NCBI GenBank assembly: GCA_006384855.1
Contig: VCJN01002681.1
Span: 44,655-108,654, forward strand
Length of the DNA: 64,000 nt
Origin: Tetraselmis striata
Taxonomy: Eukaryota > Chlorophyta > Chlorodendrophyceae > Chlorodendrales > Chlorodendraceae
Reading direction: 5' to 3'
Part shown: piece by piece, positions 46,602 to 58,800 of the stretch
How the letters are laid out: each line of letters starts with the position of its first letter
Position numbering within the stretch: position 1 is the first letter of the stretch
Notes under the pieces: model-generated
Told to the model about the DNA's origin: nothing
The model's database searches: none
Seen by the model: only the letters and a program-made list of their open reading frames with translations
Program-made: the position numbers and the translations under genes

Positions 46602-47039
46602 TCACATCAAGCCCTTCCCGAGGGAGGTCGACGCAAACTCCTCCAGCATCACCCACACCACCCACAGCAGCATGAACCACGACAGTAGGGTGAGGCAGAT
46701 CCCCTGGATGCGGCTCGACCTGCGCACCGGGGGCGTCACACCACGTCGGCTCAGCGCCCCGCCCGCCCGCCCCCGACTGCCCGCTGCGGGGAGAGCCCCG
46801 GCACCACGGCGCCGCACCGGTTCTGGGCGTTTTTGTCCAGGTCCTGCGCCATGGCCTCATCCATCCGGAGCAGCAGCTTCTGGCAGTCTCCCTTGAGGTT
46901 GTTGAGGTTCTTCTGGACTGCGTAGCTGATGCCCTTTTGTGCGCCGAGGGGCAGGTGGGGAAGGTGGGTCGGCGCTGTGCTACTCGGTGGACGCATCGAT
47001 GGGGGTGGTAATCGGGCAGCAGAGCTTTGAGGTGTGTGT

Positions 47040-47070
<31 letters not shown>

Positions 47071-47955
47071 CTTCTCGATGGTCTGGCACACTTCGTCGAT
47101 GGAGTTGGGGATGCCGCAGTCCTTGGCGCCGTCGCGCGGCAGGTAGAAGGTCGGCAGGTTGAAGGCGTGCATGTTCTTGATGCGCGGCGTCAGGTTCTGC
47201 GTGATCTGGATGAGCACGCGCTGGCGGTCGTGCTCCTTCGTGACCTCATCCGCCTTGGACATGAAGTAGTGGATCTTCTCCACGTTGGCGCCGTGGTTGA
47301 GCCGCTCCACCACCTCCATGGTGCGCTTGCAGGTGGCTTGCCCGATGGGGTCGAAGAACACGAGGATGAGGTCCACGTGGTCCGCCATCCACACGATGGA
47401 GTCCTGCACGTTGAAGGGGTACTGCATGTCGCCGTCCACCAGGCCGGGGGTGTCGATGAACGACACGCAGTTGAAGTCGCGCTCCTTGGAGGTGGAGACC
47501 TCGGTGAACAAGTTGTTGCGGATGCCCTCGAACTTGTCGAAGCCCTCCAGGTACTCAAACATCCGCAGCGTCGCGTCGCCCGTCAGCGTCTCGCGCCGCT
47601 TTCCGCTGGTGACGATGGTGAACCCGCGCGTCTCGATCGCGACGCCGGTGCGCTGGATCTCCTCGTTGATGTACCAGTTCACGAAGCTGCTCTTCCCGGC
47701 GCTGTGGTTGCCCACAATCATGACGCTGATCTTCTTGCGAGGGCGCGGCACCTTCGCGTTCACGACGGGATCCTCTGCGATCCCCACTAGCCCCGTCGCG
47801 CCGGGCGCGCCGCCAGACAGGCCGTTGGCGTAGAGGTCGCTAATCGACTTTAGCACGCGCTCCACGCTGCCGTGCGCCTGCTGCGCCTCCTCCTTGGTAC
47901 TCGCCGCCGCCGCCCCGCTGGCGCCGCCGCCCGCCTGTTTCTTGTTCGTCCCCAT
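46602..47955 (-). CDS. EHD/dynamin-like membrane GTPase with C-terminal anchor
   Basis: Three exons, 47955-47071, 46933-46818 and 46719-46602 (stop), join in phase to 372 residues. The start at 47,955 (MGTNKKQAGG) follows an in-frame region without conserved sequence. GTPase motifs: P-loop GNHSAGKS at 82-89, DTPGLVDGDM from 168, and SKAD at 233-236 in place of the usual N/TKxD. The segment IQRTGVAIETRGFTIVTSG is typical of the EHD/sarcalumenin-like branch of the dynamin superfamily. No EH domain follows. Instead a short helical stretch leads to ICLTLLSWFMLLWVVWVML and a 13-residue polar tail, a C-tail anchor facing the cytoplasm. It probably remodels or tethers an internal membrane. A long C-homopolymer follows the first donor directly. 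Confidence 0.85.
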
Positions 47956-48893
47956 CCTTAAGAGTTGACACGGGTAGCTGCACCCAAGGCGGGCGTCTCG
48001 CTGGAGCAGTTTAGTGTGGCTGGGGCTAAGATCAGCGACCTCACATCGGCGGGTTGGGTGGGGCGTCTTCTGATGGGGCCCGCGCCGATCTGGCCCACAT
48101 ATCACCCGGGAGGCGGAGACCACCACGGGGAGACGGAGACCACCACGTACTTGTAGGGATATCGTGCTGTGCCACGCCGCACAGCGCAACGACGACGATG
48201 ATGACCCGCGGCGGGATTTGGAGCGCGCCAGGCTGGCACTAAGATGGCAGACTAATCCTTACTGCTACCGGTGTGAATACAGTGGAAAATAGTTTTTCCC
48301 GCCCCCGGCCGGGGACGGGACTGGCACCAGCGGAAAATAGTTATCACGGGGCGGTTACTATCACCTAGCGACTACCCGTATTAATCAGATATGTGCTGAT
48401 AAGTGTACGCGTATCTGCAGTGAGTGTTTTAACAAGTAATACATCCGATATGACAACGACATCATAGTCAGTTCCGATTAAATGTTATGTTTTAGGTCTC
48501 CCCCCCCCCCCCCCCCCCCCCCCCTTCCACTTTACCACCCCCCTCAACGATGTTTTACTAGGTCTGACAGTACTTAGTAGTACTAACATGCCCTCAGGTA
48601 CATAAAAACTTGAAAGGGGAAAAATGACTTTTCTGAACTCTTTGAATGCATGGCTGTGTGCAGGAGGGTGTTCCCTACCATATGCAAGCATAAAACAGAG
48701 AAGGGGTGGGGCATTTTTTGGAACCATCAGCAAATTTCAGTCAGCACCAAGGCAAGCCAGCCATATGGTGGCCCTATCCACCCCTCCATGTAGTGCTATG
48801 TTGCCGCTGACATGTATGTTGCTGCTACTTGCTGCTACAGTTGTGGCTGCTCTGCCCTCCGCTCACCCCTGCTACGCGATGCTGCCTGCCTAC
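47956..48893. other. Intergenic region upstream of the GTPase gene
   Basis: Holds the GTPase promoter and a reverse relative of the dispersed 22-bp motif at 48,299-48,330 (GGGACGGGACTGGCACCAG). A C-homopolymer lies near 48,499-48,524. An 82-codon minus-strand frame at 48,485-48,733 is not coding-like. Confidence 0.45.
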
Positions 48894-49719
48894 CTAACTC
48901 ATGCATCTTCTCAGCACACTTGGCCTTGGCGCCTCTCACGAGCACCTGATACCCGGCACGCTCACAGGTTCTGCACAGGGGCACAACTATGTTGTGGGCA
49001 GTCCGTACCTCAGCATCAATGAGGCCTCCATTTGCATCACCTGCCCAAGTGCCCATCAGCGCTGAGCATCATCAGTGGGCGCAACATAGCAGGGCAGACA
49101 TTAAGATACGGCATGGGGCAGGTAATGAAGCAAGAAGGGGGTACGGAGATGGCAGCAAGCCTCACCTGATGACCATGCACACGGCGCATAAGGTGGGGAT
49201 GAACTCCCAAGCGGGGCTCTTCTCCTTGTGCGTGTAGTACTCAATCTCCACGGGGGTAGCACAGGTCATGCGGTAATCGCAGACGAAGGAAGCATGATAA
49301 GGATGATCCTCATCCAGGGGTTGCATGCCGCACATGAAGGTGTCAGATTCCTGGGCATCTGCAACGCCATTGGCAGCCAGCCACCTGCACCACACGAGGA
49401 TCAGTGTCATGTCAAGATGCAATTGATGTATGCTTGACATGTTGCATGCAAGGGGGGCAGAGGAGCCCACCGCCAGTTGGCAGTCTCCTCTGGTGTGACC
49501 TGCCGGATCTTCAGCGGCCCGGGCTGGAAGCTCCGTGGTCTCGGAAAAGATGCATCTCGGCTTCTGGCAGTCTGGCTCCTTGCAGCGCACCACCCCACGC
49601 AAGCGCTGAGCTGCAGCGATCTTCAAGCCCTGCCTACTGAAATCGAAGACTCTCTTGCCCAAGAGCCTGCCTTCCCACACCACAGTCAGCTTCATGCTGA
49701 CTTTGTCGTCGTCTGCCAT
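48894..49719 (-). CDS. Unrecognised cysteine-containing protein, 3' part unresolved
   Basis: Exons 49719-49594, 49523-49471 and 49384-49166 join in phase: MADDDKVSMKLTVVWEGRLL, KIRQVTPEETANWR spliced to WLAANGVADAQESD, then FVCDYRMTCATPVEIEYYTH. A further coding-like block, 49040-48894, encodes HNIVVPLCRTCERAGYQVLV and AKCAEKMHEL, but its phase does not match the donor at 49,166, so an exon or shift is missing. The Cys pairs (CDYRMTC, CRTC) might bind metal. I do not recognise the family. The first intron (49593-49524) is also open in one frame, so an unspliced form is possible. A TATA box lies about 80 bp upstream. Confidence 0.5.
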
Positions 49720-49798
49720 TCTTGGCGACGATGGCGGGCCTGGTTGGGCCAGCGGGAGGTAGCGCGTGACTGTCCACCCTGGCGCAGCGCCGCCGCCG

Positions 49799-49805
49799 CT
49801 TTATA
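49799..49805 (-). promoter_or_regulatory. TATA box of the minus-strand gene at 49,719
   Basis: Minus-strand TATAAAG lies about 80 bp upstream of the ATG and 28 bp inside the edge of the satellite array. Confidence 0.5.
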
Positions 49806-49832
49806 GTACGGTATCGTTTGCCTGGATGATAT

Positions 49833-52800
49833 ACACCCCTGCACATAAGTTTGGGGTCCCTTTTCGGCAGTCTCAAGACTTCACAAGTCTAGGGTACCTG
49901 AACGTAGGGTATATGAGATGAAACCCTGGAATCTCAGAGGGCTTTATAAAACCTGCATGACGAGTGGCTCAAACCGAAGCTTAATGACCTTTGACTAGGG
50001 AATCACGCTGCACTTGGTGCGTGGATGGGCGTCGCCTGCAACTGCACCAAAACTGGGGTCGGTATCACCCACACGCCGACGCGCGTGCATAGGCAACCAA
50101 ACGGCGGGATGGGCATGAACGCGTGAGGAAACCCATTGGCGAGGGGCTCGGGTGCATTTGGTTGGGGTGCAGCCGTGTGGGCGGCGGCCAGTGCATGTCG
50201 CGTTGCGATACTGGCATGGCATCAGTGTCGGCCACGCGCGGCAACACCCCCTTGGCTTCAAAACGCTATAACTTCTCAGGGTTTGCTCAGAAAAACTTTT
50301 TAAAAATATCACGCCATTCCTCGTTCAATTCTGCGTCGGGAACACTCTTCCATAATCACAAAATCGATTTTTTGGGTCTCCGAAAAAAATCCCCAAAGAT
50401 GATCATCCAAGTTGCCCCTCACTGCCTCATGTGCCCACCCATATCGGGCGCGTGGCTTTGCGCCAAGTGCGTGTCTAAGCCCCATACTCAGTTGCGCGAG
50501 AGCGTTATGTATGTCGATGACCACGGACCACCAACACTTGGCATGTGCCACCTCCTAGCGATACACACATCTACCAGCCAAAATGCCATTTTCCACAGCA
50601 TTTTTCAAGGAATTTCATATTAATCAAAATCCACGCCCCTACCGCGCCACCCCGCCCACGAAACGGTGCAACTGGCATTCCACCACGCGCCCCTATAGTA
50701 GAGCATTGCCCTACGCCAAGGGGGCCATCGAGCGCCTCTCCTACGTGCGTTCGCCACAGAAACAGCAGCATTTTCACCCCAAAACTGCTCCCCACAGTGG
50801 CCAACTTGACGTTGGGGTGTCACGTCGTGCCTATAGCGACATGCTTTCAGTGGCCTACACGCACGGTGTGTGCAACTTATGCCAAGGGCCGTATCCACCG
50901 AGTTTGGTGCGACGAGTGCCGCTATTTCCATAGGTTTGGACGGTTGGCGCAACCCACAACTTTCTGGCGCCAACGCACCATGCAATGATTTCGCGTTTTT
51001 GATAGGGCGCCCACAAATGGTCGTGTTGTCGCGCGGGTGGGTATAAAGCGCACAATAGGCGTTCGCCCGAACTATTCCCACTGTAGTTAGCATGTATGCA
51101 CATGCAGCCGGCGTTATCCTCGCCCATGCATGCGCTTTGCGATCGAAAATGCAAAACCCGGACTTATGTGGAGGGGTGTGCGCCGCACCAAGCGCGCTCG
51201 ACGAGGTCGCAATAAGGCGTCTTGGGACAGTGAGCCCTTTCGAGCCCGTGGCTCGCATGTGGATGCGTCATGGGCATATGCAGCCAGTAGGAGCATTGGG
51301 GTGATTCAAACATGCCGCGTCGGCCGTATATGGCCGAATGACATATGGCCAACACACCCCTGCACATAAGTTTGGGGTCCCTTTTCGGCAGTCTCAAGAC
51401 TTCACAAGTCTAGGGTACCTGAACGTAGGGTATATGAGATGAAACCCTGGAATCTCAGAGGGCTTTATAAAACCTGCATGACGAGTGGCTCAAACCGAAG
51501 CTTAATGACCTTTGACTAGGGAATCACGCTGCACTTGGTGCGTGGATGGGCGTCGCCTGCAACTGCACCAAAACTGGGGTCGGTATCACCCACACGCCGA
51601 CGCGCGTGCATAGGCAACCAAACGGCGGGATGGGCATGAACGCGTGAGGAAACCCATTGGCGAGGGGCTCGGGTGCATTTGGTTGGGGTGCAGCCGTGTG
51701 GGCGGCGGCCAGTGCATGTCGCGTTGCGATACTGGCATGGCATCAGTGTCGGCCACGCGCGGCAACACCCCCTTGGCTTCAAAACGCTATAACTTCTCAG
51801 GGTTTGCTCAGAAAAACTTTTTAAAAATATCACGCCATTCCTCGTTCAATTCTGCGTCGGGAACACTCTTCCATAATCACAAAATCGATTTTTTGGGTCT
51901 CCGAAAAAAATCCCCAAAGATGATCATCCAAGTTGCCCCTCACTGCCTCATGTGCCCACCCATATCGGGCGCGTGGCTTTGCGCCAAGTGCGTGTCTAAG
52001 CCCCATACTCAGTTGCGCGAGAGCGTTATGTATGTCGATGACCACGGACCACCAACACTTGGCATGTGCCACCTCCTAGCGATACACACATCTACCAGCC
52101 AAAATGCCATTTTCCACAGCATTTTTCAAGGAATTTCATATTAATCAAAATCCACGCCCCTACCGCGCCACCCCGCCCACGAAACGGTGCAACTGGCATT
52201 CCACCACGCGCCCCTATAGTAGAGCATTGCCCTACGCCAAGGGGGCCATCGAGCGCCTCTCCTACGTGCGTTCGCCACAGAAACAGCAGCATTTTCACCC
52301 CAAAACTGCTCCCCACAGTGGCCAACTTGACGTTGGGGTGTCACGTCGTGCCTATAGCGACATGCTTTCAGTGGCCTACACGCACGGTGTGTGCAACTTA
52401 TGCCAAGGGCCGTATCCACCGAGTTTGGTGCGACGAGTGCCGCTATTTCCATAGGTTTGGACGGTTGGCGCAACCCACAACTTTCTGGCGCCAACGCACC
52501 ATGCAATGATTTCGCGTTTTTGAAAGGGCGCCCACAAATGGTCGTGTTGTCGCGCGGGTGGGTATAAAGCGCACAATAGGCGTTCGCCCGAACTATTCCC
52601 ACTGTAGTTAGCATGTATGCACATGCAGCCGGCGTTATCCTCGCCCATGCATGCGCTTTGCGATTGAAAATGCAAAACCCGGACTTATGTGGAGGGGTGT
52701 GCGCCGCACCAAGCGCGCTCGACGAGGTCGCAATAAGGCGTCTTGGGACAGTGAGCCCTTTCGAGCCCGTGGCTCGCATGTGGATGCGTCATGGGCATAT

Positions 52801-55800
52801 GCAGCCAGTAGGAGCATTGGGGTGATTCAAACATGCCGCGTCGGCCGTATATGGCCGAATGACATATGGCCAACACACCCCTGCACATAAGTTTGGGGTC
52901 CCTTTTCGGCAGTCTCAAGACTTCACAAGTCTAGGGTACCTGAACGTAGGGTATATGAGATGAAACCCAGAGGGCTTTATAAAACCTGCATGACGAGTGG
53001 CTCAAACCGAAGCTTAATGACCTTTGACTAGGGAATCACGCTGCACTTGGTGCGTGGATGGGCGTCGCCTGCAACTGCACCAAAACTGGGGTCGGTATCA
53101 CCCACACGCCGACGCGCGTGCATAGGCAACCAAACGGCGGGATGGGCATGAACGCGTGAGGAAACCCATTGGCGAGGGGCTCGGGTGCATTTGGTTGGGG
53201 TGCAGCCGTGTGGGCGGCGGCCAGTGCATGTCGCGTTGCGATACTGGCATGGCATCAGTGTCGGCCACGCGCGGCAACACCCCCTTGGCTTCAAAACGCT
53301 ATAACTTCTCAGGGTTTGCTCAGAAAAACTTTTTAAAAATATCACGCCATTCCTCGTTCAATTCTGCGTCGGGAACACTCTTCCATAATCACAAAATCGA
53401 TTTTTTGGGTCTCCGAAAAAAATCCCCAAAGATGATCATCCAAGTTGCCCCTCACTGCCTCATGTGCCCACCCATATCGGGCGCGTGGCTTTGCGCCAAG
53501 TGCGTGTCTAAGCCCCATACTCAGTTGCGCGAGAGCGTTATGTATGTCGATGACCACGGACCACCAACACTTGGCATGTGCCACCTCCTAGCGATACACA
53601 CATCTACCAGCCAAAATGCCATTTTCCACAGCATTTTTCAAGGAATTTCATATTAATCAAAATCCACGCCCCTACCGCGCCACCCCGCCCACGAAACGGT
53701 GCAACTGGCATTCCACCACGCGCCCCTATAGTAGAGCATTGCCCTACGCCAAGGGGGCCATCGAGCGCCTCTCCTACGTGCGTTCGCCACAGAAACAGCA
53801 GCATTTTCACCCCAAAACTGCTCCCCACAGTGGCCAACTTGACGTTGGGGTGTCACGTCGTGCCTATAGCGACATGCTTTCAGTGGCCTACACGCACGGT
53901 GTGTGCAACTTATGCCAAGGGCCGTATCCACCGAGTTTGGTGCGACGAGTGCCGCTATTTCCATAGGTTTGGACGGTTGGCGCAACCCACAACTTTCTGG
54001 CGCCAACGCACCATGCAATGATTTCGCGTTTTTGAAAGGGCGCCCACAAATGGTCGTGTTGTCGCGCGGGTGGGTATAAAGCGCACAATAGGCGTTCGCC
54101 CGAACTATTCCCACTGTAGTTAGCATGTATGCACATGCAGCCGGCGTTATCCTCGCCCATGCATGCGCTTTGCGATTGAAAATGCAAAACCCGGACTTAT
54201 GTGGAGGGGTGTGCGCCGCACCAAGCGCGCTCGACGAGGTCGCAATAAGGCGTCTTGGGACAGTGAGCCCTTTCGAGCCCGTGGCTCGCATGTGGATGCG
54301 TCATGGGCATATGCAGCCAGTAGGAGCATTGGGGTGATTCAAACATGCCGCGTCGGCCGTATATGGCCGAATGACATATGGCCAACACACCCCTGCACAT
54401 AAGTTTGGGGTCCCTTTTCGGCAGTCTCAAGACTTCACAAGTCTAGGGTACCTGAACGTAGGGTATATGAGATGAAACCCTGGAATCTCAGAGGGCTTTA
54501 TAAAACCTGCATGACGAGTGGCTCAAACCGAAGCTTAATGACCTTTGACTAGGGAATCACGCTGCACTTGGTGCGTGGATGGGCGTCGCCTGCAACTGCA
54601 CCAAAACTGGGGTCGGTATCACCCACACGCCGACGCGCGTGCATAGGCAACCAAACGGCGGGATGGGCATGAACGCGTGAGGAAACCCATTGGCGAGGGG
54701 CTCGGGTGCATTTGGTTGGGGTGCAGCCGTGTGGGCGGCGGCCAGTGCATGTCGCGTTGCGATACTGGCATGGCATCAGTGTCGGCCACGCGCGGCAACA
54801 CCCCCTTGGCTTCAAAACGCTATAACTTCTCAGGGTTTGCTCAGAAAAACTTTTTAAAAATATCACGCCATTCCTCGTTCAATTCTGCGTCGGGAACACT
54901 CTTCCATAATCACAAAATCGATTTTTTGGGTCTCCGAAAAAAATCCCCAAAGATGATCATCCAAGTTGCCCCTCACTGCCTCATGTGCCCACCCATATCG
55001 GGCGCGTGGCTTTGCGCCAAGTGCGTGTCTAAGCCCCATACTCAGTTGCGCGAGAGCGTTATGTATGTCGATGACCACGGACCACCAACACTTGGCATGT
55101 GCCACCTCCTAGCGATACACACATCTACCAGCCAAAATGCCATTTTCCACAGCATTTTTCAAGGAATTTCATATTAATCAAAATCCACGCCCCTACCGCG
55201 CCACCCCGCCCACGAAACGGTGCAACTGGCATTCCACCACGCGCCCCTATAGTAGAGCATTGCCCTACGCCAAGGGGGCCATCGAGCGCCTCTCCTACGT
55301 GCGTTCGCCACAGAAACAGCAGCATTTTCACCCCAAAACTGCTCCCCACAGTGGCCAACTTGACGTTGGGGTGTCACGTCGTGCCTATAGCGACATGCTT
55401 TCAGTGGCCTACACGCACGGTGTGTGCAACTTATGCCAAGGGCCGTATCCACCGAGTTTGGTGCGACGAGTGCCGCTATTTCCATAGGTTTGGACGGTTG
55501 GCGCAACCCACAACTTTCTGGCGCCAACGCACCATGCAATGATTTCGCGTTTTTGAAAGGGCGCCCACAAATGGTCGTGTTGTCGCGCGGGTGGGTATAA
55601 AGCGCACAATAGGCGTTCGCCCGAACTATTCCCACTGTAGTTAGCATGTATGCACATGCAGCCGGCGTTATCCTCGCCCATGCATGCGCTTTGCGATTGA
55701 AAATGCAAAACCCGGACTTATGTGGAGGGGTGTGCGCCGCACCAAGCGCGCTCGACGAGGTCGCAATAAGGCGTCTTGGGACAGTGAGCCCTTTCGAGCC

Positions 55801-58800
55801 CGTGGCTCGCATGTGGATGCGTCATGGGCATATGCAGCCAGTAGGAGCATTGGGGTGATTCAAACATGCCGCGTCGGCCGTATATGGCCGAATGACATAT
55901 GGCCAACACACCCCTGCACATAAGTTTGGGGTCCCTTTTCGGCAGTCTCAAGACTTCACAAGTCTAGGGTACCTGAACGTAGGGTATATGAGATGAAACC
56001 CTGGAATCTCAGAGGGCTTTATAAAACCTGCATGACGAGTGGCTCAAACCGAAGCTTAATGACCTTTGACTAGGGAATCACGCTGCACTTGGTGCGTGGA
56101 TGGGCGTCGCCTGCAACTGCACCAAAACTGGGGTCGGTATCACCCACACGCCGACGCGCGTGCATAGGCAACCAAACGGCGGGATGGGCATGAACGCGTG
56201 AGGAAACCCATTGGCGAGGGGCTCGGGTGCATTTGGTTGGGGTGCAGCCGTGTGGGCGGCGGCCAGTGCATGTCGCGTTGCGATACTGGCATGGCATCAG
56301 TGTCGGCCACGCGCGGCAACACCCCCTTGGCTTCAAAACGCTATAACTTCTCAGGGTTTGCTCAGAAAAACTTTTTAAAAATATCACGCCATTCCTCGTT
56401 CAATTCTGCGTCGGGAACACTCTTCCATAATCACAAAATCGATTTTTTGGGTCTCCGAAAAAAATCCCCAAAGATGATCATCCAAGTTGCCCCTCACTGC
56501 CTCATGTGCCCACCCATATCGGGCGCGTGGCTTTGCGCCAAGTGCGTGTCTAAGCCCCATACTCAGTTGCGCGAGAGCGTTATGTATGTCGATGACCACG
56601 GACCACCAACACTTGGCATGTGCCACCTCCTAGCGATACACACATCTACCAGCCAAAATGCCATTTTCCACAGCATTTTTCAAGGAATTTCATATTAATC
56701 AAAATCCACGCCCCTACCGCGCCACCCCGCCCACGAAACGGTGCAACTGGCATTCCACCACGCGCCCCTATAGTAGAGCATTGCCCTACGCCAAGGGGGC
56801 CATCGAGCGCCTCTCCTACGTGCGTTCGCCACAGAAACAGCAGCATTTTCACCCCAAAACTGCTCCCCACAGTGGCCAACTTGACGTTGGGGTGTCACGT
56901 CGTGCCTATAGCGACATGCTTTCAGTGGCCTACACGCACGGTGTGTGCAACTTATGCCAAGGGCCGTATCCACCGAGTTTGGTGCGACGAGTGCCGCTAT
57001 TTCCATAGGTTTGGACGGTTGGCGCAACCCACAACTTTCTGGCGCCAACGCACCATGCAATGATTTCGCGTTTTTGAAAGGGCGCCCACAAATGGTCGTG
57101 TTGTCGCGCGGGTGGGTATAAAGCGCACAATAGGCGTTCGCCCGAACTATTCCCACTGTAGTTAGCATGTATGCACATGCAGCCGGCGTTATCCTCGCCC
57201 ATGCATGCGCTTTGCGATCGAAAATGCAAAACCCGGACTTATGTGGAGGGGTGTGCGCCGCACCAAGCGCGCTCGACGAGGTCGCAATAAGGCGTCTTGG
57301 GACAGTGAGCCCTTTCGAGCCCGTGGCTCGCATGTGGATGCGTCATGGGCATATGCAGCCAGTAGGAGCATTGGGGTGATTCAAACATGCCGCGTCGGCC
57401 GTATATGGCCGAATGACATATGGCCAACACACCCCTGCACATAAGTTTGGGGTCCCTTTTCGGCAGTCTCAAGACTTCACAAGTCTAGGGTACCTGAACG
57501 TAGGGTATATGAGATGAAACCCTGGAATCTCAGAGGGCTTTATAAAACCTGCATGACGAGTGGCTCAAACCGAAGCTTAATGACCTTTGACTAGGGAATC
57601 ACGCTGCACTTGGTGCGTGGATGGGCGTCGCCTGCAACTGCACCAAAACTGGGGTCGGTATCACCCACACGCCGACGCGCGTGCATAGGCAACCAAACGG
57701 CGGGATGGGCATGAACGCGTGAGGAAACACATTGGCGAGGGGCTCGGGTGCATTTGGTTGGGGTGCAGCCGTGTGGGCGGCGGCCAGTGCATGTCGCGTT
57801 GCGATACTGGCATGGCATCAGTGTCGGCCACGCGCGGCAACACCCCCTTGGCTTCAAAACGCTATAACTTCTCAGGGTTTGCTCAGAAAAACTTTTTAAA
57901 AATATCACGCCATTCCTCGTTCAATTCTGCGTCGGGAACACTCTTCCATAATCACAAAATCGATTTTTTGGGTCTCCGGAAAAAATCCCCAAAGATGATC
58001 ATCCAAGTTGCCCCTCACTGCCTCATGTGCCCACCCATATCGGGCGCGTGGCTTTGCGCCAAGTGCGTGTCTAAGCCCCATACTCAGTTGCGCGAGAGCG
58101 TTATGTATGTCGATGACCACGGACCACCAACACTTGGCATGTGCCACCTCCTAGCGATACACACATCTACCAGCCAAAATGCCATTTTCCACAGCATTTT
58201 TCAAGGAATTTCATATTAATCAAAATCCACGCCCCTACCGCGCCACCCCGCCCACGAAACGGTGCAACTGGCATTCCACCACGCGCCCCTATAGTAGAGC
58301 ATTGCCCTACGCCAAGGGGGCCATCGAGCGCCTCTCCTACGTGCGTTCGCCACAGAAACAGCAGCATTTTCACCCCAAAACTGCTCCCCACAGTGGCCAA
58401 CTTGACGTTGGGGTGTCACGTCGTGCCTATAGCGACATGCTTTCAGTGGCCTACACGCACGGTGTGTGCAACTTATGCCAAGGGCCGTATCCACCGAGTT
58501 TGGTGCGACGAGTGCCGCTATTTCCATAGGTTTGGACGGTTGGCGCAACCCACAACTTTCTGGCGCCAACGCACCATGCAATGATTTCGCGTTTTTGAAA
58601 GGGCGCCCACAAATGGTCGTGTTGTCGCGCGGGTGGGTATAAAGCGCACAATAGGCGTTCGCCCGAACTATTCCCACTGTAGTTAGCATGTATGCACATG
58701 CAGCCGGCGTTATCCTCGCCCATGCATGCGCTTTGCGATCGAAAATGCAAAACCCGGACTTATGTGGAGGGGTGTGCGCCGCACCAAGCGCGCTCGACGA

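Noticed and set aside
48485..48733. 82-codon minus-strand frame starting MLMVPKNAPP
   Set aside because: It ends in poly(Gly) from a homopolymer and has no splice or promoter support.
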